In this document: positions 9,277 through 18,210 of the stretch, piece after piece | Position numbering within the stretch: the stretch's first letter is position 1 | How the letters are laid out: the number at the start of each line of letters is the position of its first letter | From: Candidatus Gastranaerophilales bacterium | Lineage (GTDB): Bacteria > Cyanobacteriota > Vampirovibrionia > Gastranaerophilales > Gastranaerophilaceae | Length of the DNA: 33,945 nucleotides | Direction of reading: 5' to 3' | Assembly (NCBI GenBank): GCA_905234915.1 | Contig: CAJOJP010000025.1 | Span: 14,882 to 48,826 of the forward strand | Position numbers and translations under genes: made by a program | Notes under the pieces: generated by a model | Told to the model about the DNA's origin: nothing | Databases searched by the model: none | What the model saw: only the letters and a program-made list of their open reading frames with translations

Positions 9277-10163
9277 TTTCGATTTATTCTTTTTATTAAT
9301 TCAGGGACAATTACCTTCCAGGCTTTATTATTAGGATGATAATTATCGGATATAAAGTATTCTTTATTATCCATTATACCGCCTGTTAAATCGGTTGTGG
9401 AAATAATGGTAAATCCTTGTTTTTCAAGTTCTTCCCAGTTTTTATGTTCTTGTTTTATATAATCTTTGTCACGTTCATAAATTAAAATTATAAATTTATA
9501 ATCTTTCCAATGTTTATCGAACTCTTGTTTTGTTTCAATAAAAAATTCATTTATCGAATTATCGAGAAATTCCCATGAATACTTGTAGGCTCTATATTCC
9601 GAATAAGTTCTGAACATGTGCAGATTGTAGCGTAAAGAAAATTTTTCCCTTTCCAATCTGCCGTTTTTTTTAATATAACGTATTACGGGATATGGAAAAA
9701 CAGGGTCGAAACTGCTGCAATTAGCTTTTACTATATGATCGCCCGTAAAAACATATATAATATATTCAGGGTTTGGAACTTCCTTATAAAAATCCTCTCT
9801 GCGCGCTTGATACAGCATGGTATTAACACCCCAGTTCCACTCAAATGCCCGATTATAAACCGGTCTTTTAAGCTTTTCGGATAACATATAGCCTAAAGTA
9901 TCTTCTTTATCAAGTTTATATCCGTAAGCATAAGAACAGCCCATTAGTAAAATCGGTTTGTTTTTATAATTCAATCCTATAGGCTTATTAAGTTTTTCAC
10001 GTTTTATCATTTCGTATAATTTATCAAAGGATTGAAGTTTAAACCAGGAATACCGGGGTTTATTTTCATAATTCCTTATATTATAAAAATAACAGGTAGT
10101 TTCAACAATAACTAATATCAAAATAATATTAACCGATAATATTAAAAATATTTTTTTTATCAT
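9273..10163 (-). CDS. Membrane-anchored SGNH-fold protein, paralogue B
   Basis: A 296-aa protein with an N-terminal hydrophobic anchor (4-24), homologous in layout to the downstream paralogue. Shared phrases include (K)RPVYN.AF after the nucleophile block, and HPN.(K/N)AW plus two or three prolines near the C-terminus. Its nucleophile block reads LLMGCSYAYG, with S77 kept but the preceding Asp changed to Cys. Its C-terminal block is the complete DNYH form (D273, H276). The two paralogues therefore deviate at different motifs. It begins 3 bases after the stop of the upstream GT-C-like gene and lacks a clear Shine-Dalgarno, so it is likely translated by coupling. Confidence 0.75.
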   Translation of the reverse strand: MIKKIFLILSVNIILILVIVETTCYFYNIRNYENKPRYSWFKLQSFDKLYEMIKREKLNKPIGLNYKNKPILLMGCSYAYGYKLDKEDTLGYMLSEKLKRPVYNRAFEWNWGVNTMLYQARREDFYKEVPNPEYIIYVFTGDHIVKANCSSFDPVFPYPVIRYIKKNGRLEREKFSLRYNLHMFRTYSEYRAYKYSWEFLDNSINEFFIETKQEFDKHWKDYKFIILIYERDKDYIKQEHKNWEELEKQGFTIISTTDLTGGIMDNKEYFISDNYHPNNKAWKVIVPELIKRINRK

Positions 10164-10166
10164 AAA

Positions 10167-11498
10167 TTATTTCGCCTTATAAACTTTAATAGTATCTTTA
10201 TAATTTTCTATTAATTCGTACTGCGGTAAATCTGTCTGCATAGATGCAAAAATATAAACGGGTTTATTAAAAGACTCTATATTTCGCTGAATTTCTTCTC
10301 CGTTTGGTACAAACCATTTCATTACATAAGAATAAGGCTCATTACCGTTCATTAAAGTTACCGTCTTATTGTTAATAAAAAAGGGAGCTATTTGAAACAG
10401 TATATTATCAGGGTTATCTACAAACATAATAACTGAATTATCATACTTTGAACTGTCTTTTTCCATTATTCTTCCGTATTCGTAAACAATAGGATTTCCG
10501 TGTTTAAATGATAAATCATTAGGAGTAAAAAGAAGCAGTGCAAGAAGTACGTACAAAATCTGCGAAAAACCGTTCTCATAAGGTTTATATGAATTTTGAA
10601 TCCATACCGTCATAATAAGCCATATTAAAAAGAAATAGTTATGATGTTGAAAACAACAATAAACAAAAGTCATAAATAATAATTGAAGAGTTAAAGTATA
10701 TAAAAGAAAAAATACCGATTGCCTCTGCATTCTGTTTTTTAAACCGTTAACAACAAGCAAAATGATTGATGTTATATATCCGCAAATGAAGGTAAGGTTA
10801 TTTTTTAACGGAAAGAAAAACATTTCAAAAGATTCTTTTTCCGCTAAAAAATGGAAATCATAAGTTATATGCGGCAGAACGCAAAAAATTCCGAAAGTAA
10901 ATAATATTAATAAACTTATTATTATTTTAGATTTTTTAATATTATTTCTTTCTTTGAATAAATTAAAAAGAAACAAAAACGATAAACCGCTTACCCCTAT
11001 TGAAGCAATCGCACTCGTATTTGCGGTTAAAACAAGCATTATTGCATAAATAACAGGCTTTTTTGTCTGCTCTTTAAAAAGATAAGCCAGAATAAACAAA
11101 CCTAAAATACCTATAGAATAGCATCTTGCAACTATAGCAAAATAAGAAATCATCATAAAAGAAAAGGTTACAATTATCTTTAATGTGTTGTTAAAAGGTG
11201 CTTTAAGCCACATAAAAATCAGGGAAGCAAGCGTAAAAATATAATTTATAATCAATATTGAATAAGGATAAGCTAAATTGAGCTTTGCAAAAGGCATAAT
11301 GATAAGATACCATAGTATCGGATGTCCATGGCTTTTTAAAATTTCCATAAAATTCGATATAGTCATAAACCATGCAGCCATATAATTCTGGCTTTCATCG
11401 CAATGCGGAATATGAGTAATCATATAAGGAAACGTAATTAAAACGAAAAAAGCCAAACAAACCGTCATTAATATATAATTTTTTTCAATTTTAAACAT
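10167..11498 (-). CDS. Polytopic GT-C-type glycosyltransferase-like membrane protein
   Basis: A 443-aa protein with about ten hydrophobic segments and a short soluble C-terminal tail. After the first membrane segment comes HCDESQNYMAAW (D34, E35), and then a GHPILWY phrase. This acidic pair in the first external loop is typical of GT-C enzymes such as ArnT/PMT-like, which use polyprenyl-phosphate sugars. It heads a three-gene operon with two SGNH proteins, suggesting transfer of a sugar onto an envelope polymer followed by acyl editing. A GAGG Shine-Dalgarno precedes the ATG. The acceptor is unknown, and an O-antigen-polymerase-like role is the main alternative. Confidence 0.75.
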   Translation of the reverse strand: MFKIEKNYILMTVCLAFFVLITFPYMITHIPHCDESQNYMAAWFMTISNFMEILKSHGHPILWYLIIMPFAKLNLAYPYSILIINYIFTLASLIFMWLKAPFNNTLKIIVTFSFMMISYFAIVARCYSIGILGLFILAYLFKEQTKKPVIYAIMLVLTANTSAIASIGVSGLSFLFLFNLFKERNNIKKSKIIISLLILFTFGIFCVLPHITYDFHFLAEKESFEMFFFPLKNNLTFICGYITSIILLVVNGLKNRMQRQSVFFLLYTLTLQLLFMTFVYCCFQHHNYFFLIWLIMTVWIQNSYKPYENGFSQILYVLLALLLFTPNDLSFKHGNPIVYEYGRIMEKDSSKYDNSVIMFVDNPDNILFQIAPFFINNKTVTLMNGNEPYSYVMKWFVPNGEEIQRNIESFNKPVYIFASMQTDLPQYELIENYKDTIKVYKAK

Positions 11499-11577
11499 AA
11501 AACCTCACTGATAATATTTATTATATATTACAATTTGTCTAATTCATATATTATTACGAAATTTAACTTTTTTAATT

Positions 11578-11790
11578 TTACTCAAAATCAAATAAATCTT
11601 TTAATTTTATTCCTATATTATCAGCTATGATTTTTAACTTACTTACTGTAATATCTGTTTTAGCTAACTCCAGCAAACTTATCATGGAACGAGAAACTCC
11701 ATTTACACCTACATCATCTTGTGTCAAATTTCTTTGTTCTCTTTTTTCTTTTAAACTTTTTGCCAATTTTTTGATAAATGACTTGTTCAT
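11578..11790 (-). CDS. Small XRE-family helix-turn-helix regulator
   Basis: A 70-aa DNA-binding protein consisting almost only of a Cro/C1-type HTH. Helices 2-3 lie around LTQDDVGVNGVSRSMISLLE, followed by the conserved ITVSKLKIIADNIGI(K) and a short LKDLFDFE tail. There is no partner domain. No Shine-Dalgarno is seen. A TATAAC box about 14 bases upstream of the ATG implies a very short leader. It is transcribed divergently from the small HAD gene across an inverted repeat, the usual layout of an autorepressor controlling its neighbour. Standalone XRE genes of this size also occur in phage remnants and antitoxins. Confidence 0.88.
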   Translation of the reverse strand: MNKSFIKKLAKSLKEKREQRNLTQDDVGVNGVSRSMISLLELAKTDITVSKLKIIADNIGIKLKDLFDFE

Positions 11791-11829
11791 TTTTAAATTG
11801 TTAGTTATACTATCAATACATACAACTAA
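11783..11829. promoter_or_regulatory. Divergent promoter/operator between XRE regulator and HAD gene
   Basis: An inverted repeat with arms TTAGTTATA (11801-11809) and TACAACTAA (11821-11829) matches at 8 of 9 positions. For the HAD gene, TTGTTC (11783-11788) lies 17 bases before TATACT (11806-11811). For the regulator, the minus-strand TATAAC (11809-11804) also lies in the left arm. A dimeric repressor bound here would cover both -10 elements. Confidence 0.5.
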
Positions 11830-11857
11830 TCACACTAGCAAAAAAGGAATTAAACAT

Positions 11858-12193
11858 ATGAAAAAAACATTAATGATAGACCTTGATGGAGTATTAAATA
11901 ACTACACAAAATACGAAGAAAATTTTATTCCTAAAATAAAAGAAGGTGCAAAAGAATTTTTAGAAAAATTACATAAATCAAATAAATATGAGCTCGTATT
12001 ATTTACAACAAGAAATTACGAACTTTCACAAAAATGGCTTCAAGAAAATAAAATAGAGCAATACTTTAAGGAAATAACAAATATAAAAAAGCCTACATCA
12101 ATTTATATAGATGACAGAGCCTTAAAATTTAATGGAAATTTTAATCAAACATTAGATGAAATTGAAAAATTTACTGTTCACTGGAAAAAATAA
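11858..12193 (+). CDS. Small HAD-superfamily phosphatase-like protein
   Basis: A 111-aa minimal HAD fold without a cap domain. Motif I is DLDGVLN (D8 nucleophile, D10 acid/base). Motif II is the threonine in LFTTRN. The motif III lysine lies in IKKP, and motif IV is IYIDDRA. Start ATG 11858 is preceded by AAAGGAAT. The open frame reaches further left, but those codons overlap the divergent regulator and lack a start signal. Such mini-HADs are often encoded by phages or accessory islands, with unknown nucleotide or sugar phosphate substrates. The gene ends 9 bases before the convergent ftsH stop. Confidence 0.82.
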   Translation: MKKTLMIDLDGVLNNYTKYEENFIPKIKEGAKEFLEKLHKSNKYELVLFTTRNYELSQKWLQENKIEQYFKEITNIKKPTSIYIDDRALKFNGNFNQTLDEIEKFTVHWKK

Positions 12194-12202
12194 TATAAAA
12201 AT

Positions 12203-14074
12203 TTATAATTTTTCAATAAATTCTTCGCCTTTTAGTTTTGTTATAATGTTTGTTACATCCTCATCATCAAGAGTTTCTTTTTCTAAAAGTTCTTTAGAAA
12301 TTGCTTCTAACAAATCTCTGTTTTCGTCTAAAATTTGTTTAGCCTTTTTATACTGTTCATCTACTATTTTTTTAACTTCTCTGTCAAGTTCTGCGGCAAA
12401 TTCTTCGGAGAAATCTCTGGTGGTACCAAAATCTCTGCCCATAAATACATGTTCTTGAGATTTACCGTAAGTCATAGCCCCCATTTTTTCGGACATACCC
12501 CATTGAGATACCATTTTTTTAGCAAGTTCGGTAACTTTTTCCAAATCATTAGATGCGCCTGTTGAAATTCTATCTTTACCATAGACAATTTCTTCGGCAA
12601 CTCTGCCGCCAAGCGTCATGGTTATTTGGTCTAAAAGCTTTGCTTTACTTATGTGTACTTTATTATCCTCGGGTTTTGTCCAGGTAATACCCAGAGCATA
12701 GCCTCTCGGTATTATGGTTACTTTATGGAGTTCATCGCAATCTTTAAGCAGTTTAGCAAGTAAAGCATGCCCTACTTCATGGTAAGAAGTAATTTCTTTA
12801 TCTTCATCAGTCATAACACGGCTTTTCTTTTCTATGCCGGCAATAACTCTATCTATTGCGGAATCTATTTCTTCCATATTAATTACGGTTTTATTTCTTC
12901 TTGCGGCAAGCAGAGCGGACTCATTTAAAAGGCTTTGTAAATCCGCGCCTGTAAATCCGGGGGTACGTTTAGCAAGAACTTTCAAATCGACATCTTCACC
13001 TAAAGGTTTACCTTTTGCATGCACCTCTAAAATTTTTTCTCTGCCTTTTACGTCGGGCAGGCTTACCATAATCTGCCTGTCAAATCTGCCGGGTCTTAAA
13101 AGAGCGTTATCAAGTATATCAGGTCTGTTTGTAGCGGCAAGGATTATAATATTTGTATTTCCGTCAAAACCATCCATTTCGACAAGCAGTTGATTTAAGG
13201 TTTGTTCTCTTTCATCATGCCCGCCGCCTAAACCTGCACCTCTCTGGCGGCCAACGGCATCAATTTCATCTATAAACACAATACAAGGCTGATGTTTTTT
13301 AGCCTGTTCAAATAAATCTCTTACTCTTGAAGCTCCGACACCGACAAACATTTCAACGAAATCAGAGCCGCTGATGGAAAAGAAAGGAACACCGGCTTCA
13401 CCGGCTACAGCTTTTGCCATTAATGTTTTACCCGTTCCGGGAGCTCCTACAAGCAATACTCCTTTTGGAATTTTAGCTCCGAGTTTCAAATATTTTTCAC
13501 CGTTTTTTAAAAAATCTACAATTTCTTCAAGCTCTTGTTTTTCTTCATCTATGCCGGCGACATCCTTGAAAGTAATTTTAACCTTACTGTCTATCATCAA
13601 TTTGGCACGGCTTTTACTGAATGAAAGTGCTTGAGAACCGCCTGTCTGAATAATTTTAGCAAGTACAATAAAGAAACCTATTATAAGCAAAATAGGAAAT
13701 GCCGTACCAAAAATCCCTATAAAATGCGAGGGTTCATTTCCTTTTTTTATATCTATATTTACGTTATTATCATTAAGTATTTTATAAACGGAAGCATCGT
13801 TTGAGGGAATATTAACTTTATATCTTAAATAGGCCTTTCCTAATTCTTTACCGGAAGCATCTTTTGAAATTATTTCATCGTTAAAAGGGATTGCATTAAT
13901 TGTATCATTGTTTATTACAACCTCTTTTATTTCAGAACTTTTAACTTTATTTAAAAATTCTGTATAGGAAAGTAATTTTGTGGAAGTAGCAGGCCCTGAT
14001 ATAAAACTTGAAATAAGTGCCAAAACTAATATACCTATTACAATCCAAATTCCTGCAGATTGATTTTTATTCAT
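12203..14074 (-). CDS. ftsH: ATP-dependent zinc metalloprotease FtsH
   Basis: A hexameric membrane-anchored AAA+ protease that degrades misfolded membrane and regulatory proteins. It is 623 aa. TM1 is at about 8-27, an extracytoplasmic domain at 28-115 and TM2 at about 118-141. The AAA domain has Walker A GAPGTGKT (210-217), a pore FVG (243-245), Walker B VFIDE (266-270) and the second region of homology [19 protein letters not shown]. The M41 zinc site is HEVGH (432-436), with D510 as third ligand. An AGAGGT Shine-Dalgarno precedes the ATG. It appears monocistronic. The only hairpin at its end is a weak all-A/T one. Confidence 0.98.
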   Translation of the reverse strand: MNKNQSAGIWIVIGILVLALISSFISGPATSTKLLSYTEFLNKVKSSEIKEVVINNDTINAIPFNDEIISKDASGKELGKAYLRYKVNIPSNDASVYKILNDNNVNIDIKKGNEPSHFIGIFGTAFPILLIIGFFIVLAKIIQTGGSQALSFSKSRAKLMIDSKVKITFKDVAGIDEEKQELEEIVDFLKNGEKYLKLGAKIPKGVLLVGAPGTGKTLMAKAVAGEAGVPFFSISGSDFVEMFVGVGASRVRDLFEQAKKHQPCIVFIDEIDAVGRQRGAGLGGGHDEREQTLNQLLVEMDGFDGNTNIIILAATNRPDILDNALLRPGRFDRQIMVSLPDVKGREKILEVHAKGKPLGEDVDLKVLAKRTPGFTGADLQSLLNESALLAARRNKTVINMEEIDSAIDRVIAGIEKKSRVMTDEDKEITSYHEVGHALLAKLLKDCDELHKVTIIPRGYALGITWTKPEDNKVHISKAKLLDQITMTLGGRVAEEIVYGKDRISTGASNDLEKVTELAKKMVSQWGMSEKMGAMTYGKSQEHVFMGRDFGTTRDFSEEFAAELDREVKKIVDEQYKKAKQILDENRDLLEAISKELLEKETLDDEDVTNIITKLKGEEFIEKL

Positions 14075-14110
14075 TTTATAAACCTCTGTTTACAGTAATA
14101 CTCATAGAAA

Positions 14111-14119
14111 ATTATATCA
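14111..14119 (-). promoter_or_regulatory. Extended -10 promoter for ftsH
   Basis: Read on the minus strand this is TGATATAAT, a perfect extended -10. It lies about 37 bases upstream of the ftsH ATG and would give a leader of about 30 bases that contains the Shine-Dalgarno. No good -35 is visible. Confidence 0.55.
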
Positions 14120-14234
14120 TAAACACAAGACTATTTTATTATTCCAAATTGCATTTATTGTCACAAGGCAATTTTTTATAATTTTAAGTTTTTATATATA
14201 TGAAATATACAAAATATACAAAAATGGGAAGGGA

Positions 14235-15656
14235 TTGAATACTTGTATTATGACAATTAGTGTAGATAGAGCTGAACCAAGCGGTTCACAGAGTTATAAA
14301 ACAATAATAATAAATGAATGGGCAAAAGAAGAAGAAGGAAATGATTGCTTATTTGCTATTATTAAAAATAACTTCGGAGAAGAATACGGCACTGAGCGTT
14401 ATTTTGAGCTTGAAAAAATTATAATGGATGCGAATCCCGATAAATACGGCAATGAAGAATCAGGCTGGCGTGAAACAATAGGCGGTGAAGGCAGACACAA
14501 TGCCGTATTATATGATGGTGAAGAAATAAATATTCCCGATTATTCATCTGAACCACCGAATATAGAACCTGAGAAAGATGAACCTGAGCCGGCAAAACCT
14601 GAACCGCCAAGAAACGAATACACAGCGGAAGATGGGAAAGATGACGGAAGTATAGGCTTTTTTGATGCATTAAAACATATTGGGATAGGGGCAAAAAACG
14701 GGCTTGTAAATATGGCAAAAAGTTGTGCATTTGATGCAAATGGGGATTTTTCACCTCTTAGAGCCATTGCAACGGGAGCTACAGTTGCAGCAAGCATTGC
14801 TTTTCCTCCCTTAGGCATTGGATTATGCACGGTTGGCGGAATATACGGAACGCTAAATACTTTAAAAGGTGTCCGTGAAGCCGTAAATGCAACGACTGAT
14901 AAAGCGGCTCAACAAGCTTTTGAAGGAGTTGGCGAAGGAATCTCCGAAGTAGCGGTTTCCGCTGCAGGAGCAAAAGGATTAAAAGGACTCGGGAAAAATC
15001 CGAAAGGAGAAAGTGTCGAAGCAATATGGAATGAAAAAACAGGTCAATTTGAAATTCCGGAGCCTGCCTTTACTCCGTATAAAGGTGTTGCTGCGGAGGA
15101 ATCTGCAGTTCCGCCTCAAAAACCCAATTCAGGCTTTCAATTTTTTGAACCTGAAAAGAATGCATATTTTGAAAGAAATATTCGCATTCAAATAGAACCG
15201 GAGGCAGGAGCTGCTCCGAAAAAGAGTGAAATGCCCGCAAATGCGCCAGTAGGTGCTGATACTGCTGCAACTCCGAAAAAGAGTGAAATGCCCGCAAATG
15301 CTCCCGTAAGCTCTGATACTGCTGTTCCACCTAAAAGCGAGCTTGGCGCAAATGCGCCCGCTGTAAGAGAAGCTGAACCGGAGGTAAATGTTCCTTTAGA
15401 AGGAGAACCTGATGTTCCCGCTCAAACGCTTCCTAAAGTCAGTCCATATAGGAGTGAAGAACCTGCAGTTCCGCCTGAAACAAATGAACCGCCGGTTACA
15501 CCTGAACCAGTTGGAAATACGCCGGAAACAGAAGCCAAAATTCATGCGGTTTTAGCTGGAGTACTTGCGGAAGAATCCGGATTACTTCATGAAGCGGCAG
15601 ATAGCATAGGTTCAGGTTATGATGATGTAATACCTGATACTGAATCAGGTCAATAA
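14235..15656 (+). CDS. LysM-like envelope protein with glycine-rich core and proline-rich tail
   Basis: A 473-aa protein of unknown function. Residues about 37-103 resemble a LysM peptidoglycan-binding module: DCLFAIIKNNFG, then IIMDANPDKYG, ending VLYDGEEINIPDY. A Glu/Pro linker follows. Residues about 145-255 are Gly/Ala-rich and partly hydrophobic (ATGATVAASIAFPPLGIG). The C-terminal 200 residues are Pro/Glu-rich and contain three tandem copies of a 19-residue repeat (PKKSEMPANAPV type) at about 328-378. No signal peptide is visible. The start is uncertain. TTG 14235 sits very close to GGGAAGGG, while ATG 14250 lies about 16 bases beyond it; the LysM-like part is unaffected either way. The LysM call is by pattern only. 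Confidence 0.75.
   Translation: MNTCIMTISVDRAEPSGSQSYKTIIINEWAKEEEGNDCLFAIIKNNFGEEYGTERYFELEKIIMDANPDKYGNEESGWRETIGGEGRHNAVLYDGEEINIPDYSSEPPNIEPEKDEPEPAKPEPPRNEYTAEDGKDDGSIGFFDALKHIGIGAKNGLVNMAKSCAFDANGDFSPLRAIATGATVAASIAFPPLGIGLCTVGGIYGTLNTLKGVREAVNATTDKAAQQAFEGVGEGISEVAVSAAGAKGLKGLGKNPKGESVEAIWNEKTGQFEIPEPAFTPYKGVAAEESAVPPQKPNSGFQFFEPEKNAYFERNIRIQIEPEAGAAPKKSEMPANAPVGADTAATPKKSEMPANAPVSSDTAVPPKSELGANAPAVREAEPEVNVPLEGEPDVPAQTLPKVSPYRSEEPAVPPETNEPPVTPEPVGNTPETEAKIHAVLAGVLAEESGLLHEAADSIGSGYDDVIPDTESGQ
15216..15374 (+). repeat. 57-bp coding tandem repeat (about three copies)
   Basis: Two nearly identical units encoding PKKSEMPANAPV plus a short variable spacer are followed by a diverged third (PKSELGANAPA). 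The period is 19 codons, then 18. It lies in the proline-rich tail of the LysM-like protein, where copy number could vary without breaking the frame. Confidence 0.75.
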
Positions 15657-15724
15657 AATTTAAAATAGTTTTATCAAGTGCTTAATTTTTAATTCTTTTT
15701 TCTTTTTTTATTTAATTTTTTTAT

Positions 15725-15730
15725 TATAAT
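15725..15730 (+). promoter_or_regulatory. -10 element placing the TPR gene on a leaderless mRNA
   Basis: A perfect TATAAT ends 6 bases before the ATG at 15737, and no Shine-Dalgarno lies between. Transcription would start at or next to the A of the ATG. The -35 region is only T-rich. Confidence 0.5.
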
Positions 15731-15736
15731 AAAATT

Positions 15737-16516
15737 ATGGAAGATAAAGAAAATAAAGAAATAGAAAAAGCACTTGATTTATTTAAAAAATCAGAGTACG
15801 AAAAGGCAATTGAGGCTTTTAACGAACTTTTAGACAAGGATAAAAACAATCCGAATATTTTAAATAATATCGGTTTATGTTATATGAAGCTTGCTGATGA
15901 TGAAAGAGCTTCGGAATATTTTATTAAGTCTTTATCTTTTAACCCGAAGGCTGTTCAAACGTACATCAATCTTGCCGATGTTTATTTCAGAAATAATAAT
16001 ATAATTGAAGGAATAAATCTGCTGGAAAACGGTGTTACGCTTATGCCCGGTGAAATTGCACTCAAACATTATCTTTCAAGATTTTATTTAAAAGACTGCC
16101 GTTATGATTTAGCGATGACCGAATTATTTGAAATTTTGGATATTGATGCCGATAATCTTGATGCTTATTGGGACTTAGGGAATATTCAATTTGAACTCGG
16201 AGATTATGACAGTGCTGTTGAAAACTATGAAAATGTACTTGAGCATATTACAACAAATGCAGTTATGTATTATCAGACTGCTATTACTTATGAAGCCGCC
16301 GATAATATAGATAAGGCAATATCCAACCATTTAAAAGCTGTTTCCTGCAACGAAAATTTTGAACCGTCCTACAAAAAACTCGGAATACTTTTTATGGCAC
16401 GTTCTGATAATCAAAGTGCTATTGAATATTTTGAAGATTATTTAAAATTCGACTTACCGAAAGATGAAAGAAAAAATATTGAAGATTTAATAACAAGATT
16501 ACAAATTAATACCTAA
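15737..16516 (+). CDS. TPR-repeat protein
   Basis: A 259-aa soluble protein made almost entirely of about seven tetratricopeptide repeats from residue 6 onward. Examples are the unit starting KKSEYEKAIEAFNELL, then ILNNIGLCYMKLADDERASEYFIKSL, and later LGNIQFELGDYDSAVENYENVL. Such solenoids bind partner proteins, and the partner cannot be read here. Its stop codon TAA shares a base with the ATG of the histidine kinase (TAATG), so the two are translationally coupled and may work together as a sensory pair. No Shine-Dalgarno is present, and a TATAAT lies 6 bases before the start. Confidence 0.92.
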   Translation: MEDKENKEIEKALDLFKKSEYEKAIEAFNELLDKDKNNPNILNNIGLCYMKLADDERASEYFIKSLSFNPKAVQTYINLADVYFRNNNIIEGINLLENGVTLMPGEIALKHYLSRFYLKDCRYDLAMTELFEILDIDADNLDAYWDLGNIQFELGDYDSAVENYENVLEHITTNAVMYYQTAITYEAADNIDKAISNHLKAVSCNENFEPSYKKLGILFMARSDNQSAIEYFEDYLKFDLPKDERKNIEDLITRLQINT

Positions 16517-18210
16517 TGAAAATTAAACATCTTAAAATTGTTGAACAAATAATAATAATTTCTTTAATAGGAGTTTTATTTCCTTCTGTCGTTTCATGGT
16601 TTGTAATAAATAATATAAGCCAGCATTCAATAAGACAGCATCTTGCAAATTCAGCTCAGGCTTATGCAAAAATAATAGAAAATAATATTTCTTATATTAT
16701 AAAATCCGATGAAAACAGACTTAATGAAATAGCAACAGGTCTAAACCACGTTAAAGGAAATTACGAACAGCAATTATATTTAAATGATATTGCAATAAAT
16801 TCAAATATATTTAAAGAATTTGAAATTATACGTCCGAGTGAAAATCCTGATTTTGATGCAAATACAAAATCAATTATTGATTCTGAGGCAGACCGGTTAT
16901 GGTTAATTGAAAAAATTCACAATGATAAATATATCAAAGCCGAAATAAATACAAAACCTATAAAGAATGATATTTTTAAAAACATAGAAGATATAAAATA
17001 CAGAAGAATATATGTTGTTAATAAAGCAGGCAGGCTTTTATTTTCGCATAATTATGATGAGGAGGATTTTCAAAAATGCGTAAAACAGCTGCCTGTTAAC
17101 CTTGTAAATAATATAGTTACAAGGTTTGATGAAATTAAAAACCAGCCCAGAGTTTATTTAAAATTAAAAGATTTAGATTTGATTATTATAGTAAATACCT
17201 CAAAAGAATTAACCGAGGCAACAATAAATAAAGCAAGAATAAAAATTCTGGCTGCATTTCTCGCTGCTGCGGCTGTGACTCTGCTTTTAACTTTAATGTA
17301 CAGTTATTATCTGTATTTTAATATAAAGCAGTTATTTAGAGGTATTATTGCCGTATCAAGAGGGAATTATATACGTCCTATAACTTTGCGAACAAACATT
17401 TTTACCCCGCGTGAAATTATTTTTCTTGCCGAAGAATTTAACGGTATGGTTAATAAAATCAATAGCTCTTATAAAGAACTGGAACAAAAAAATAAAGAAT
17501 TAAAGCAGCTGGACAGTTTCCGTTCTAATCTGGTTGATACAGTCAGCCACGAATTAAGAACTCCGTTAACGGGCATTAGAGGTTATACTTCACGTCTTTT
17601 AAGAAAGGATATTCAAATTGATGAAGAAACAAAGCATAAATCTTTGTTAATAATTAAAAGGCAGGCAGAAAGATTATCCCGTATGATAGAAGATTTGCTT
17701 GTTATACCTGATATTGAAGGAGCAAAACTTAATATTAATCTTGAGCCTGTTAATCTTTTAAACTGCATTGAAGCTGCCGTTTATTCCGTTAAAAATATAG
17801 AGGACAGGGAAATTGAAAATAACGTAACCAATAAATTTCCTCTTATTTTAGCTGATAAAGACAGGCTGGAACAGGTACTGATAAATTTAATAGGAAATGC
17901 TCATAAATATGCTTATGAAAATACATCAATAAAAATAAATGCTTTCAAAAGTAATGATAAAGCCGAAATTACAATTTCCAACAATGCGGATTACATTGAA
18001 GAAGATATTCTTAATACTCTGTTTGATAAATTTATAAGACTTGATGATAAAACCACCAGGACTACACGCGGTACGGGTTTGGGACTTTATATCGTGCAAG
18101 GTCTGATAAAAGCAATGAATGGTAAGGTTGAAATTATATCGACAAAAGATAATATATTTACGGCAAAAATTATTTTAGATATTTATAAGGAAAACAATAT
18201 TGAAGCTTGA
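16516..18210 (+). CDS. Membrane sensor histidine kinase (HAMP, HisKA, HATPase)
   Basis: A 564-aa sensor kinase. TM1 is at about 11-33, an extracytoplasmic sensor domain at 34-243 and TM2 at about 244-268. HAMP (about 270-322) and a short coiled coil follow. HisKA carries the phospho-acceptor H345 in SHELRTPL. The ATPase N-box is INLIGNAHKYA (N457, N461) and the G2 box is RGTGLGLYI (518-526). The G1 box, normally DxGxG, is degenerate here: SNNADYI at 488-494. Nucleotide binding may therefore be altered. No response regulator gene is adjacent, so it is an orphan within this window. It is coupled to the TPR gene upstream and overlaps tadA downstream by 11 bases. Confidence 0.92.
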   Translation: MKIKHLKIVEQIIIISLIGVLFPSVVSWFVINNISQHSIRQHLANSAQAYAKIIENNISYIIKSDENRLNEIATGLNHVKGNYEQQLYLNDIAINSNIFKEFEIIRPSENPDFDANTKSIIDSEADRLWLIEKIHNDKYIKAEINTKPIKNDIFKNIEDIKYRRIYVVNKAGRLLFSHNYDEEDFQKCVKQLPVNLVNNIVTRFDEIKNQPRVYLKLKDLDLIIIVNTSKELTEATINKARIKILAAFLAAAAVTLLLTLMYSYYLYFNIKQLFRGIIAVSRGNYIRPITLRTNIFTPREIIFLAEEFNGMVNKINSSYKELEQKNKELKQLDSFRSNLVDTVSHELRTPLTGIRGYTSRLLRKDIQIDEETKHKSLLIIKRQAERLSRMIEDLLVIPDIEGAKLNINLEPVNLLNCIEAAVYSVKNIEDREIENNVTNKFPLILADKDRLEQVLINLIGNAHKYAYENTSIKINAFKSNDKAEITISNNADYIEEDILNTLFDKFIRLDDKTTRTTRGTGLGLYIVQGLIKAMNGKVEIISTKDNIFTAKIILDIYKENNIEA

